Source: Amycolatopsis vancoresmycina
GTDB lineage: Bacteria > Actinomycetota > Actinomycetes > Mycobacteriales > Pseudonocardiaceae
Direction: 5' to 3'
Assembly (NCBI RefSeq): GCF_000716785.1
Contig: NZ_JNYY01000008.1
Coordinates: forward strand, 542,625-606,624
DNA: 64,000 nucleotides
The notes under the pieces were generated by a model, which was given only the letters and a program-made list of their open reading frames with translations, did no database searches and was not told where the DNA came from. The translations under genes were made by a program, and so were the position numbers. Positions 8,515 to 15,402 of the stretch are shown piece after piece; position 1 is the first letter of the stretch, and every line of letters starts with the position of its first letter.

Positions 8515-9777
8515 TCAGCCGATGACGATCGTCCTGATGCTCCGGGCGGGCAGCTGAGCGTTGAACGCTCCGTTCGTGACCGTGACGTCGGTGTACTGCG
8601 CGAGGTTCGCACTCGCGCTCGTCAGCCAGGTCGGGGCGGTCGCGGAGCCGGTGTCCCGGACGGTGAACGCGAGGTCGGCCGCCGCGGTGTTCTTGTTGAT
8701 CGCGACGATGACGACCCGCGCTCCGCTCTTGAACGCCGAGACGTAGACGTTCGCCTGCGGGTTCGCGGTCGCGGTGATCCGCGAGTACCCGGGACGCACC
8801 CACTTCGCGAAGTGCGCCATGCAGGCGCCGCGCTTGCTGATCTGGCCGTCTTCGCGCATCGGGCCGTACGACCGGCGGATGTACCACCACACGTAGGTCT
8901 GGAACCGGCCGTCGACCAGCGCGCGGTGGATGTGTTCGCCCACGTCGAGCGCCTGCGGCCACAGGTCGGCCGAGTCGGTGCTGTTGGGGTAGTAGACCTC
9001 CGTCATCCACAGCTCCTTGCCGCCGCCCTTCTGCTGGAAGAGCGGGTAGGGCAGGTTCGCGAACGAGGTGCCGTAGAGGTGCGTGCCGATGATGTCCACG
9101 TTCGCCAGCGCGGTGGCGTCGTTCAGGATCGGGTCGGACATGTTCTTGCGGTACTGGAACGACTCGGGCGCGATGACCCGGGTGGTGAGTGAGCCGGCGT
9201 TCTCGCGCAGGAACCTGACGATCTCGGCGGCGGTCCACGCCGTCCACGCCGACGCGTAGTCCGGCTCGTTCTGGACCGAGATCCCGTACAGGTTCACGCC
9301 GTTGCTGGCCATGAACGCGGTGAAGTCGTTCAGGTGCTGGGCATAGGCGCCGTAGGAGCCGTACTTCAGCCGTTTGCCCCCGGAGAAGCTTTCGGTCATC
9401 GAGGCGGGCGGGTTCCACGGCGAGGCGATGACCTTCGCCCCCAGCTCGCTCGCGCGCTTGGCGGTGGCGACCTCGCGGCTCCAGTTGTTGCGGTCTTCGT
9501 GCACCGGGATGCGCAGCACGGTGAACCCCAGCTGCCCGGTGCCGTTGCCGAACGCCGTCTCGCGCTGGGCGGCGGTGAGGTCGCTGATCCAGACGGTGTG
9601 GTTCATCCCGCCGAAGCCCAGGATGGTCTGCTGCACGTTCGACGGCTCGACGACCACGGAGGTGGCCGCCGCGGCCGGTGTCCGGGCCGCCAGCACCGGC
9701 AGGACGGCGCCCGCCGCCAGCACGGTCCGCCGGCGCAGGAACGGCGAACTTCCGGACTGCTCTTGGCGTGGTGACAT
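8515..9777 (-). CDS. Secreted GH30-family glycosidase (glucuronoxylanase type)
   Basis: A 420-residue secreted enzyme. The N-terminus has a twin-arginine-like signal, FLRRRTVLAAGAVLPVLAAR, followed by an Ala-rich cleavage region (AAAAT). The catalytic barrel carries the GH30 landmarks FGGMNHTVWISDLT and WNPPASM, the acid/base Glu in YGISVQNEPDYAS and the nucleophile Glu in LWMTEVYYPNS. A C-terminal beta domain completes it (VVIVAINKNTAAADLAFTV). This is the layout of subfamily GH30_8 glucuronoxylan endo-xylanases such as XynC; substrate is inferred from family. The ATG at 9777 follows CAGGGAGATGCC, a good ribosome-binding site; an upstream ATG-like extension to 9855 would destroy the signal peptide. 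It is controlled by the operator and promoter at 9808-9855. Confidence 0.88.
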   Translation of the reverse strand: MSPRQEQSGSSPFLRRRTVLAAGAVLPVLAARTPAAAATSVVVEPSNVQQTILGFGGMNHTVWISDLTAAQRETAFGNGTGQLGFTVLRIPVHEDRNNWSREVATAKRASELGAKVIASPWNPPASMTESFSGGKRLKYGSYGAYAQHLNDFTAFMASNGVNLYGISVQNEPDYASAWTAWTAAEIVRFLRENAGSLTTRVIAPESFQYRKNMSDPILNDATALANVDIIGTHLYGTSFANLPYPLFQQKGGGKELWMTEVYYPNSTDSADLWPQALDVGEHIHRALVDGRFQTYVWWYIRRSYGPMREDGQISKRGACMAHFAKWVRPGYSRITATANPQANVYVSAFKSGARVVIVAINKNTAAADLAFTVRDTGSATAPTWLTSASANLAQYTDVTVTNGAFNAQLPARSIRTIVIG

Positions 9778-9807
9778 GGCATCTCCCTGTGTCGGCGGTG
9801 AACGACC

Positions 9808-9821
9808 TGGGAGCGCTCCCA
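9808..9821. promoter_or_regulatory. CebR-type (LacI family) operator for the GH30 gene
   Basis: TGGGAGCGCTCCCA is a perfect 14-bp palindrome. It equals the box bound by CebR, the LacI-family cello-oligosaccharide repressor of streptomycetes. It lies 30 bp upstream of the GH30 start and directly downstream of the predicted -10, where a bound repressor would block initiation. No lacI-type gene is in the window, so the regulator acts in trans. This ties a xylan-degrading enzyme to a plant-polymer sugar signal. Confidence 0.85.
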
Positions 9822-9825
9822 AACA

Positions 9826-9855
9826 ATCTTGACAGGGTCCGCGCGGCACCGTCAA
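9826..9855 (-). promoter_or_regulatory. Predicted promoter of the GH30 gene
   Basis: Reading leftwards, TTGACG (9850-9855) and CAAGAT (9826-9831) are separated by 18 bp, close to the sigma-70/HrdB pattern. The predicted transcription start falls near 9819, inside the CebR-type operator. The stretch 9778-9895 holds no gene. Confidence 0.55.
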
Positions 9856-9895
9856 TGAAACGTTCAGTCGAATACCTCGACGGCCCGGCAGCCCC

Positions 9896-11266
9896 TCAGC
9901 CCCGGACGGCTTCGTACACCCCCGCGATCATCGCCACCACCGGCACCAGCGACAGCAACACCAAGAACTCCGACACATCCAAAAGCCGCGACCAGTAAGG
10001 CGACCGCAGTCCCCGCGCCACCCGCGTCGCGTACACCAGGCAGATCACCGCCGCCAGCACCACCGCGCAGCCGGCCGCGAACACCGCCGTGCGGTTGCCC
10101 GACGCCACCAGCCACACCCCCGCGCACACCAGCGTCGGCACCCCGAAGCCGATCAGCACCAGCCGCTGGGCGCGGCCCGCGTACGACCGTGACCGCAGGA
10201 TCCACGCCAAACCCAGCAACCCCGCCAGACCCGCCTCCCACGGCCCGCCCGCCGACAGCACGACGGACGCCGCCAACACCACCAGGCCCAAAGCCACCAG
10301 CAACCCCGTCAGCACCGCCTGGGCGCGGGACGTCCGGCCGATCATCTCCGTGCCCAGCGACGGCTGCTCGTCCGCGCGGAACGCCTCCATGTCGTCCGGC
10401 ACCCGCGGCAGCGGCAAGCGGGCCAGGCGCAACGCCAGCATCGGCGCCACCGCCGCCAGCGCCGTGCACAGCACCGCCACCACCGCCGCCGCCGAACCGG
10501 CCGAAACACCCGCCAGCAGGACGACCCCGCACGTCAGCGCCCCGAAACCGGCCGCGCCCGTGATCGCCACGAACCACGGCAGGCGGTCCGCCACCGACAC
10601 CGCCGCCAGGACGCCGTACACCGTCACCGCCGCGAGGCCCGCCGCCAGCGGGCCCGCCGACAACGAAAACAGCGGGTGCGGGGGCAGCACCGACATCCCC
10701 GCCAGCAACGCCACGCCGACGCCCGCCAGCGACCCGGCCGCGCCCGCCTCGGCGTCGCCGTAGGCACGGCTCAGCGCGCCGCCGCCGAGCAGCAGCACCA
10801 GCGCCAGCAATCCCGTCCCGATCGGGGCCAGGACACTGCCGGACGCCGCCGCCTGCACCAGCAGGCCGCCCGCCAGCAGCAGGACCACCGCGGCGACCAG
10901 GCCGGACCGGCGGGCCACCGACGGGCCCCAGCCCCCGGACGTGTCGGCGACGCTGGCGATCGAGTCGACGACGTCGTCGAACAGCAGCGGACCCCGCGGG
11001 CGCTCCCGCGGGGTCAGGTGCAGCACTTCGCCGTCGCGGATCTGGGCCGCCGCGACGCTGAGTCCCAGAGCGAGGGGCGCCCCGCCCAGCCGGGAAAGCA
11101 CCCAGCCCGGATGTTCGGCCGACGCCTGCCCGGACGCTCCGGCCAGCCGCACGAGCTGCGGCACCAGCTCGGCGAACGTCGACTGCTGCGGCAACGCGAC
11201 ATCGACGCGGGCCCGCGGTGTGACCACCGTGACCCGCCGGGTCGTGCCGGTCAAAGAAGCTGTCAT
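9896..11266 (-). CDS. eccD: Type VII secretion integral membrane protein EccD
   Basis: A 456-residue core ESX channel protein. Residues about 10-90 form the ubiquitin-like YukD domain (VTVVTPRARVDVALPQQST, LGLSVAAAQIRDGEVLHLTP). The rest is roughly eleven hydrophobic helices, for example LVAAVVLLLAGGLLVQAA and ALTCGVVLLAGVSAGSAAAVV. EccD normally forms a dimer that lines the secretion vestibule. The ATG at 11264-11266 shares one base with the stop of the YbaB-like gene; an in-frame GTG lies one codon upstream. It is the last gene of the operon that begins with the EspC-like gene at 15260, so structural and cargo genes are co-transcribed. Confidence 0.93.
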   Translation of the reverse strand: MTASLTGTTRRVTVVTPRARVDVALPQQSTFAELVPQLVRLAGASGQASAEHPGWVLSRLGGAPLALGLSVAAAQIRDGEVLHLTPRERPRGPLLFDDVVDSIASVADTSGGWGPSVARRSGLVAAVVLLLAGGLLVQAAASGSVLAPIGTGLLALVLLLGGGALSRAYGDAEAGAAGSLAGVGVALLAGMSVLPPHPLFSLSAGPLAAGLAAVTVYGVLAAVSVADRLPWFVAITGAAGFGALTCGVVLLAGVSAGSAAAVVAVLCTALAAVAPMLALRLARLPLPRVPDDMEAFRADEQPSLGTEMIGRTSRAQAVLTGLLVALGLVVLAASVVLSAGGPWEAGLAGLLGLAWILRSRSYAGRAQRLVLIGFGVPTLVCAGVWLVASGNRTAVFAAGCAVVLAAVICLVYATRVARGLRSPYWSRLLDVSEFLVLLSLVPVVAMIAGVYEAVRG

Positions 11267-11586
11267 CACACGTCTTTCGCGGCCGCGATCACCGGGGCGA
11301 ACTTGGCGGAAGACGCCTCGGCCAGCTTCTGCAGCCCGGCGTTCACCGCCTCCAGGACGATCTCCGACAGGTTGCGGGCGTCGTACTCGCGGATCGCGCG
11401 GGGGTCGATGTCGATCGAGGTGAAGCGGCCGTCGCCGCGGAGGGTGACGGTGACCTCGTTCTGCCGCGAGTGCGCCTTGACCTCCATCGCCTCGACCGTG
11501 CGCTGGATCCGCTGGACCTCTTCGGTCTGCTTGCGCACCTGCGCCAGCAGCTCGTCCATGTCCGGCACCGCGTACGGATCGGTCAC
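11266..11586 (-). CDS. YbaB/EbfC-family protein in the ESX operon
   Basis: A 106-residue protein starting with GTG at 11586, which overlaps the preceding stop as GTGA. It has the YbaB/EbfC pattern: a helix (MDELLAQVRKQTEEVQRIQR), a three-strand sheet (NEVTVTLRGDGRFTSIDIDP) and C-terminal helices (LSEIVLEAVNAGLQKLAEAS). YbaB proteins are small dimeric nucleoid-associated DNA binders, but actinobacterial ESX loci commonly carry such genes of unknown role, possibly as chaperone or regulator. Its place between the LpqN-like gene and eccD with no gap implies a function in secretion. The DNA-binding role here is inference. Confidence 0.8.
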   Translation of the reverse strand: MTDPYAVPDMDELLAQVRKQTEEVQRIQRTVEAMEVKAHSRQNEVTVTLRGDGRFTSIDIDPRAIREYDARNLSEIVLEAVNAGLQKLAEASSAKFAPVIAAAKDV

Positions 11587-12053
11587 TGTGCTTTCCCTTC
11601 GTGCTGGCGGACGTGGACGCTGCCCACGAACCGCTGGAAACCGGGGGCGAGCCGCCGCGCGGCCGCGGGTGCGGCCGTGCAGGCGAGCTCGAGCACCAGC
11701 CGGTCCGCCGGCACCGCGCCGGGGACCGTCAGGTGCACCTGGGTCTGGATCAGCTCGGTGCCTTCGCCGGTGCGCAGGCGCAGGAGCTGCATGACGCCGG
11801 GCGCGGCGGGCTCGCCGACGTCGCGGCGGTTCAGCACGTCGATGCCGGCCAGCGTCCGCGAAAGCCGTTCGACGGCCTCGGCGGCGATGTCGTCGATCGT
11901 GGCGCCGTCCGGCCGCTGCTGCACGCTCACCGTGATGTTCGGGACGAACTCGCCGGGCGGGGCGTCGTGCACGGCGACGAACACCGCGCCCGAGTCGCCC
12001 GGGTCGACGGCGGTCCAGCCGTCCGGGATGACGAAGTCGAGGGGAAGCGTCAT
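11583..12053 (-). CDS. LpqN/LpqT-like protein of the ESX operon
   Basis: A 156-residue protein without a signal peptide or lipobox. It opens LPLDFVIPDGWTAVDPGDSG and contains FVAVHDAPPGEFVPNITVSVQ and LIQTQVHLTVPG, typical of the single-domain alpha/beta fold shared by LpqN/DcrB/PsbP-type proteins. Such proteins recur in actinobacterial type VII loci next to WXG effectors and may act as adaptors or immunity factors; that role is not established. The ATG at 12053 overlaps the stop of the upstream effector candidate by one base, and its own stop overlaps the YbaB-like start, so expression is tightly coupled to that effector. Confidence 0.65.
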   Translation of the reverse strand: MTLPLDFVIPDGWTAVDPGDSGAVFVAVHDAPPGEFVPNITVSVQQRPDGATIDDIAAEAVERLSRTLAGIDVLNRRDVGEPAAPGVMQLLRLRTGEGTELIQTQVHLTVPGAVPADRLVLELACTAAPAAARRLAPGFQRFVGSVHVRQHEGKAQ

Positions 12054-13414
12054 CACAGCCCCACGTAGGCGACGGCGTCGTCCCAAGCGGATCCGACGGC
12101 GTCGGCCGCATCGGTTGCCGCGTGGCTGACCGCGTCGACGGCGGCGCCGCCGTACTCGGTGATCGTGTGGCCGAGCTTCGGCAGGTCGATGTCGATCTTC
12201 GCGCCGACACCGAGGCCGAGCCCGAGTGCCGCCCCCGCCTTGAAGTTCACCTTGAGGTGCCCGGCGTCGTAGACGGCCTGGGCGTCCAGCTGCGCGCCGA
12301 GGCCGTACTGCAGGGTGCCGTTCGCGCCGACGCCGATGCCCGCGACGTCCGCGGCGACCTCGCCCTCGACCTTCCCGCCGACGAAGGCGTTGGCGTGCGC
12401 GCCGACGCCGTGGGCGCCGATCGTGCCGGACCCGCTCACCTCGCCGCCGGCGAACACCGTGCCCTTGGCGTGGGCTTCGGCGACGCCCCACTCCTTCTTG
12501 GCCTCGGCCTCGCCGTGCAGCGCCGCGAGTTCCGCGTGCCCGGACGCGCTCGCGTCCCAGCCCTTCGACGTGATCTTCCCGTCGTACTCCGGGGAAAAGC
12601 CGTCCTGCTCGTGCTGGAACTTGTAGTAGGTGATCTCGGTGTTGCGGCCGATCTTGTTCTTCAGGCCCTCGGCTTCGGGCTGCCCGAACGGCGTGTCCGC
12701 CTTCTTCGGCGCGCGCGTGCCTTCGAGGCCGTCCCAGGTGAGCTTCTTCCAGCCCGAGTTGCCGAACCACGACGGCACGGTCCGCGGCCGCTTCCGGCCG
12801 TCGAGGGGCTCGCCGTTGAGCCAGTGCAGCGGACCGCGCGCCCACTTGCCGAGCTCGTGTTCCAGCCGTCCGACGCCTTCGGGCGGGAACAGCTCGGCGA
12901 GCGCGTCGGAGAACTCGTCGACGACCTGGCGGGCCGCTTCGACGCTCTGTTCGCCGAGCTGCCGCGCGGCTTGGATGAACGCGCCGACCGAAGCGGAGTT
13001 CACCGCGCGAGCCTGCGCGGTCAGCTGGGCGGCGTACTGGTCGAACTGCGCCAGCACCGAGTCGACGGCGGCTTCCGCGGACTGCACCAGCTGCGCGGCG
13101 GTCGAAAGCCGCTTCGCCTGGTCGTCGAGCTTCGTGGCGGCCTCGGTGAGCCCTTCGCCGAGCTTCTCCGCCGCCGTCGCGAAGGCGGTGTAGGCGTCGC
13201 CGTCCCAGTCCGCGTGCAGCGTCTTCGCGGACTCGCCGATTTCGCGCGCCTTGCCCGAGACGGCCGACGCCTGGCCGGCGACCCGCTGCGAGGCGGCGCT
13301 CAGCGCCCCGGGGTCCCCGGTGACGCGCCGCCGGCACTCGGCGAGCACCCGCCGGTACCCGGACAGCACCGAGCTGACCACCCCGGACGCGTCGACGACC
13401 CCCGAGCCCGCCAT
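12053..13414 (-). CDS. WXG100-type secreted effector candidate with Gly-rich C-terminus
   Basis: A 453-residue protein. The first 105 residues are a helical WXG-like hairpin with the turn ADWDGDAYTAF. A second helical stretch follows (about 105-190), then a charged linker (200-285). The C-terminal 130 residues are Gly/Ala-rich and alternate polar and apolar residues (SGTIGAHGVGAHANAF, GVGANGTLQYGLGAQLDA, KAGAALGLGLGVGAKIDID). That looks like an amyloid- or pore-type glycine-zipper region and not a soluble enzyme. No known toxin motif is visible. The operon position and WXG head make it a probable ESX substrate. The 3-bp spacing to the WXG protein upstream and the overlap with the LpqN-like gene suggest that one of those partners binds it. 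Confidence 0.65.
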   Translation of the reverse strand: MAGSGVVDASGVVSSVLSGYRRVLAECRRRVTGDPGALSAASQRVAGQASAVSGKAREIGESAKTLHADWDGDAYTAFATAAEKLGEGLTEAATKLDDQAKRLSTAAQLVQSAEAAVDSVLAQFDQYAAQLTAQARAVNSASVGAFIQAARQLGEQSVEAARQVVDEFSDALAELFPPEGVGRLEHELGKWARGPLHWLNGEPLDGRKRPRTVPSWFGNSGWKKLTWDGLEGTRAPKKADTPFGQPEAEGLKNKIGRNTEITYYKFQHEQDGFSPEYDGKITSKGWDASASGHAELAALHGEAEAKKEWGVAEAHAKGTVFAGGEVSGSGTIGAHGVGAHANAFVGGKVEGEVAADVAGIGVGANGTLQYGLGAQLDAQAVYDAGHLKVNFKAGAALGLGLGVGAKIDIDLPKLGHTITEYGGAAVDAVSHAATDAADAVGSAWDDAVAYVGL

Positions 13415-13417
13415 CGG

Positions 13418-14455
13418 CTAGTTCCCGGCCGCGTCGTAGCCGACGTGCTGGCTGAAGTGCTTGCCGTTGTAGTCCAGCGCGATGTCGAGGTCGAAGTCCT
13501 GCCCACCGGGAGCCTCCACAGTGGACTCACCGGTGGTGAGGTTGGTGTGGATGACGACCTCGTCCGCGTGCCCGCCCACCGGCGCCGGAAGGGGCGTGGG
13601 GGCCGGGGCCGGTGTGGGGACGGCGGCCGGCGTCGTCGTCCCGGCGTGGTCGACGGGGATCCAGCTGTTCGCCGGGTTGGCCGTGCCGGTCCCCGCGGTG
13701 CCGCTGGAACCGGCGCCGGTGGCGAGCGCGGGCGGGGTGTAGTCAGTGAACGAGGGCTGCTGCGGGATCCCCCCGCCGCTCCCGCCCGCCACCGCCTGCT
13801 GCCCCGACGGGCTCGCCACCGGCGCCGGGGTCTGCGGCGCGCGGACCGGGGTGTTCCCGATCGACGGCGTGGTCGCGCCCGAGCCGCCGGAAGAGTGGTG
13901 GAAGAGCTTCTCGATCTCGCCGATGACCTGCGCGAGCGTGGTGACCTGCTGGGCGAGGTCGACCGCGCCGAGCGCCTTGAGCAGCGCGCCGATCGCGGTG
14001 ATGAACGCCCGCAGCGACGCGCTCGTCGCGGTCGACAAAGCGACCGCGGCCCCGTAGGTCCACCAGTTCGACATCAGCGCGGCGACCGTCGGGTTCACCG
14101 CGGAGACGACCGCGCGGTAGGCCTCCTGCGCGGTCTTGATCAGCGTGCCGGAGACGCCGAGCAGCTCGGCGCCCTTCTGCACGACGTTGATGATCTTCGT
14201 GAGCTGGTCGAGGGAGTCGCTGATCTTCTTCAGCGCCGACTCGCTCGCCGCGCCCGACCAGATCTTCCCGAGCTGGTCGGCGGCCTTGGTGAGCTCGTGG
14301 TACATGCTGAGGAACTGCTCGGCCTTCTTGACCAGGTCCACCACGTGCTTCGCGATCTGCTCCGGCTGGCCGGTGACGATCTGCGGCAGGACGGTGATCG
14401 GCCCGCCCGAGGACGCGGTCGCGTCCATCGCGCTGGAGTTGGGGAAAGTCAGCAT
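13418..14455 (-). CDS. WXG100-type protein with Pro/Gly-rich tail
   Basis: A 345-residue protein. Residues about 25-110 form a helical hairpin with the turn GKIWSGAASESALKK, a WXG motif. A hydrophobic, helix-prone segment follows (VNPTVAALMSNWWTYGAAVAL, about 122-165). A long low-complexity Pro/Thr/Gly linker comes next (195-290) and a short beta-like end (ADEVVIHTNLTTGESTVE, DFDLDIALDYNGKHF). It resembles actinobacterial WXG/PPE-like ESX substrates. It lies 31 bp after the EspC-like gene and 3 bp before the Gly-rich effector. Function is unknown beyond probable secretion. The ATG at 14455 is the only good start before the helical domain. Confidence 0.65.
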   Translation of the reverse strand: MLTFPNSSAMDATASSGGPITVLPQIVTGQPEQIAKHVVDLVKKAEQFLSMYHELTKAADQLGKIWSGAASESALKKISDSLDQLTKIINVVQKGAELLGVSGTLIKTAQEAYRAVVSAVNPTVAALMSNWWTYGAAVALSTATSASLRAFITAIGALLKALGAVDLAQQVTTLAQVIGEIEKLFHHSSGGSGATTPSIGNTPVRAPQTPAPVASPSGQQAVAGGSGGGIPQQPSFTDYTPPALATGAGSSGTAGTGTANPANSWIPVDHAGTTTPAAVPTPAPAPTPLPAPVGGHADEVVIHTNLTTGESTVEAPGGQDFDLDIALDYNGKHFSQHVGYDAAGN

Positions 14456-14486
14456 CGGACCTCACAGGGATTCGAGGAGCGGACGA

Positions 14487-15260
14487 TCAGGCGACGACGG
14501 AGGCGGGCCGGTAGACGCTGACCTTCGCCAGGCCGCCGATGCGGGCGTCGAGCAGCCCGTGGTTGTAGAGGCGGCCGCCGTCGCCGGCGACGCCGATGAC
14601 CGGCTGGCGGTCGGAGAACATCAGCGGCTCCACGACGACGACGTCCCCGCTGTGCACCCCGCCGGGCACGTCGGAGAACGTGCGCGCGGTGCCGGCGTAG
14701 ACCTCGATCAGCCCGACCCGCGCCTGGTTGTCGGCGTCGCCGGCGAGCCAGTCGTTGAAGTCGGCGACGCCGTGGAAGCGGGTGTCGGTGATCGGGTGGT
14801 CGCCGAGCCTGCCGAGCCGCGCGTCGCCGAGGTAGCGCAGCACGTTCCCGACCGACGACGGTTCGCCGTGGGCGCCCGCGCTGTCGTTGATGGCCAGGGT
14901 GGCGAGCTCGGAGGCGTGCGGGCTGCCCCAGATCGAGGACGCGGTGCTCGCGGGGGCGTGCCCGCCGCCGTAGCCGGCGGCCGCGTCCCGGTCGGCTGCC
15001 TGGTAGGCGTCGGCGCTGGCCTTGACGAGCCCGTTGACCTGCTGCAGCAGCTGCAGGAGCGTGCGGACGGCGGTGATCTGGCTGGAGTGCAGGGCCGCGT
15101 TCGCGGCGGCGACCGCGCTGCCGAAGGTGGCGAACGACATCGGCTGGACGACGAGCCGTTCGAGGTCGGCCACGGCGTTGATGCCGTGGGCGATGATGCC
15201 CCCGACGTTGCCCACGGCGGAGCGCATCGCCTCGGGCTCAGCCCGGTACTCGCCGGCCAT
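14487..15260 (-). CDS. EspC-like type VII secretion-associated protein
   Basis: A 257-residue protein and the first gene of the operon that ends in eccD. The first 95 residues are helical, with an N-terminal pattern like ESX-1 EspC proteins (AEPEAMRSAVGNVGGIIAHG, then LLQLLQQVNGLVKASADAYQAAD). The second half is a separate globular region (ATLAINDSAGAHG, FNDWLAGDADNQARVGLIEVY, GGLAKVSVYRP) that I do not recognise. The ATG at 15260 follows GGAAGGAGACCC, a strong ribosome-binding site, so the longer frame to 15326 is rejected. It is divergent from eccC across 142 bp that must hold both promoters; no clear -10/-35 pair stands out. Confidence 0.65.
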   Translation of the reverse strand: MAGEYRAEPEAMRSAVGNVGGIIAHGINAVADLERLVVQPMSFATFGSAVAAANAALHSSQITAVRTLLQLLQQVNGLVKASADAYQAADRDAAAGYGGGHAPASTASSIWGSPHASELATLAINDSAGAHGEPSSVGNVLRYLGDARLGRLGDHPITDTRFHGVADFNDWLAGDADNQARVGLIEVYAGTARTFSDVPGGVHSGDVVVVEPLMFSDRQPVIGVAGDGGRLYNHGLLDARIGGLAKVSVYRPASVVA

Positions 15261-15402
15261 GGGTCTCCTTCCGGGGGGTCTGCTCGGCTGAGCGTAGGTT
15301 CGGCCCCGGAAGCGGGCGGACGGCAAAAGTACCCACCGCGGCGTGGCGGCGAGTGGCCAAAATACCGGTCAGAGCCACCCCGATCCGCTGGAGCATTGCT
15401 GC

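Noticed and set aside
8324..9826. N-terminal extension of the STAND/TPR protein to 9826
   Set aside because: The added 500 residues are the antisense-frame shadow of the GH30 gene on the same strand, which has a signal peptide and catalytic motifs in its own frame.
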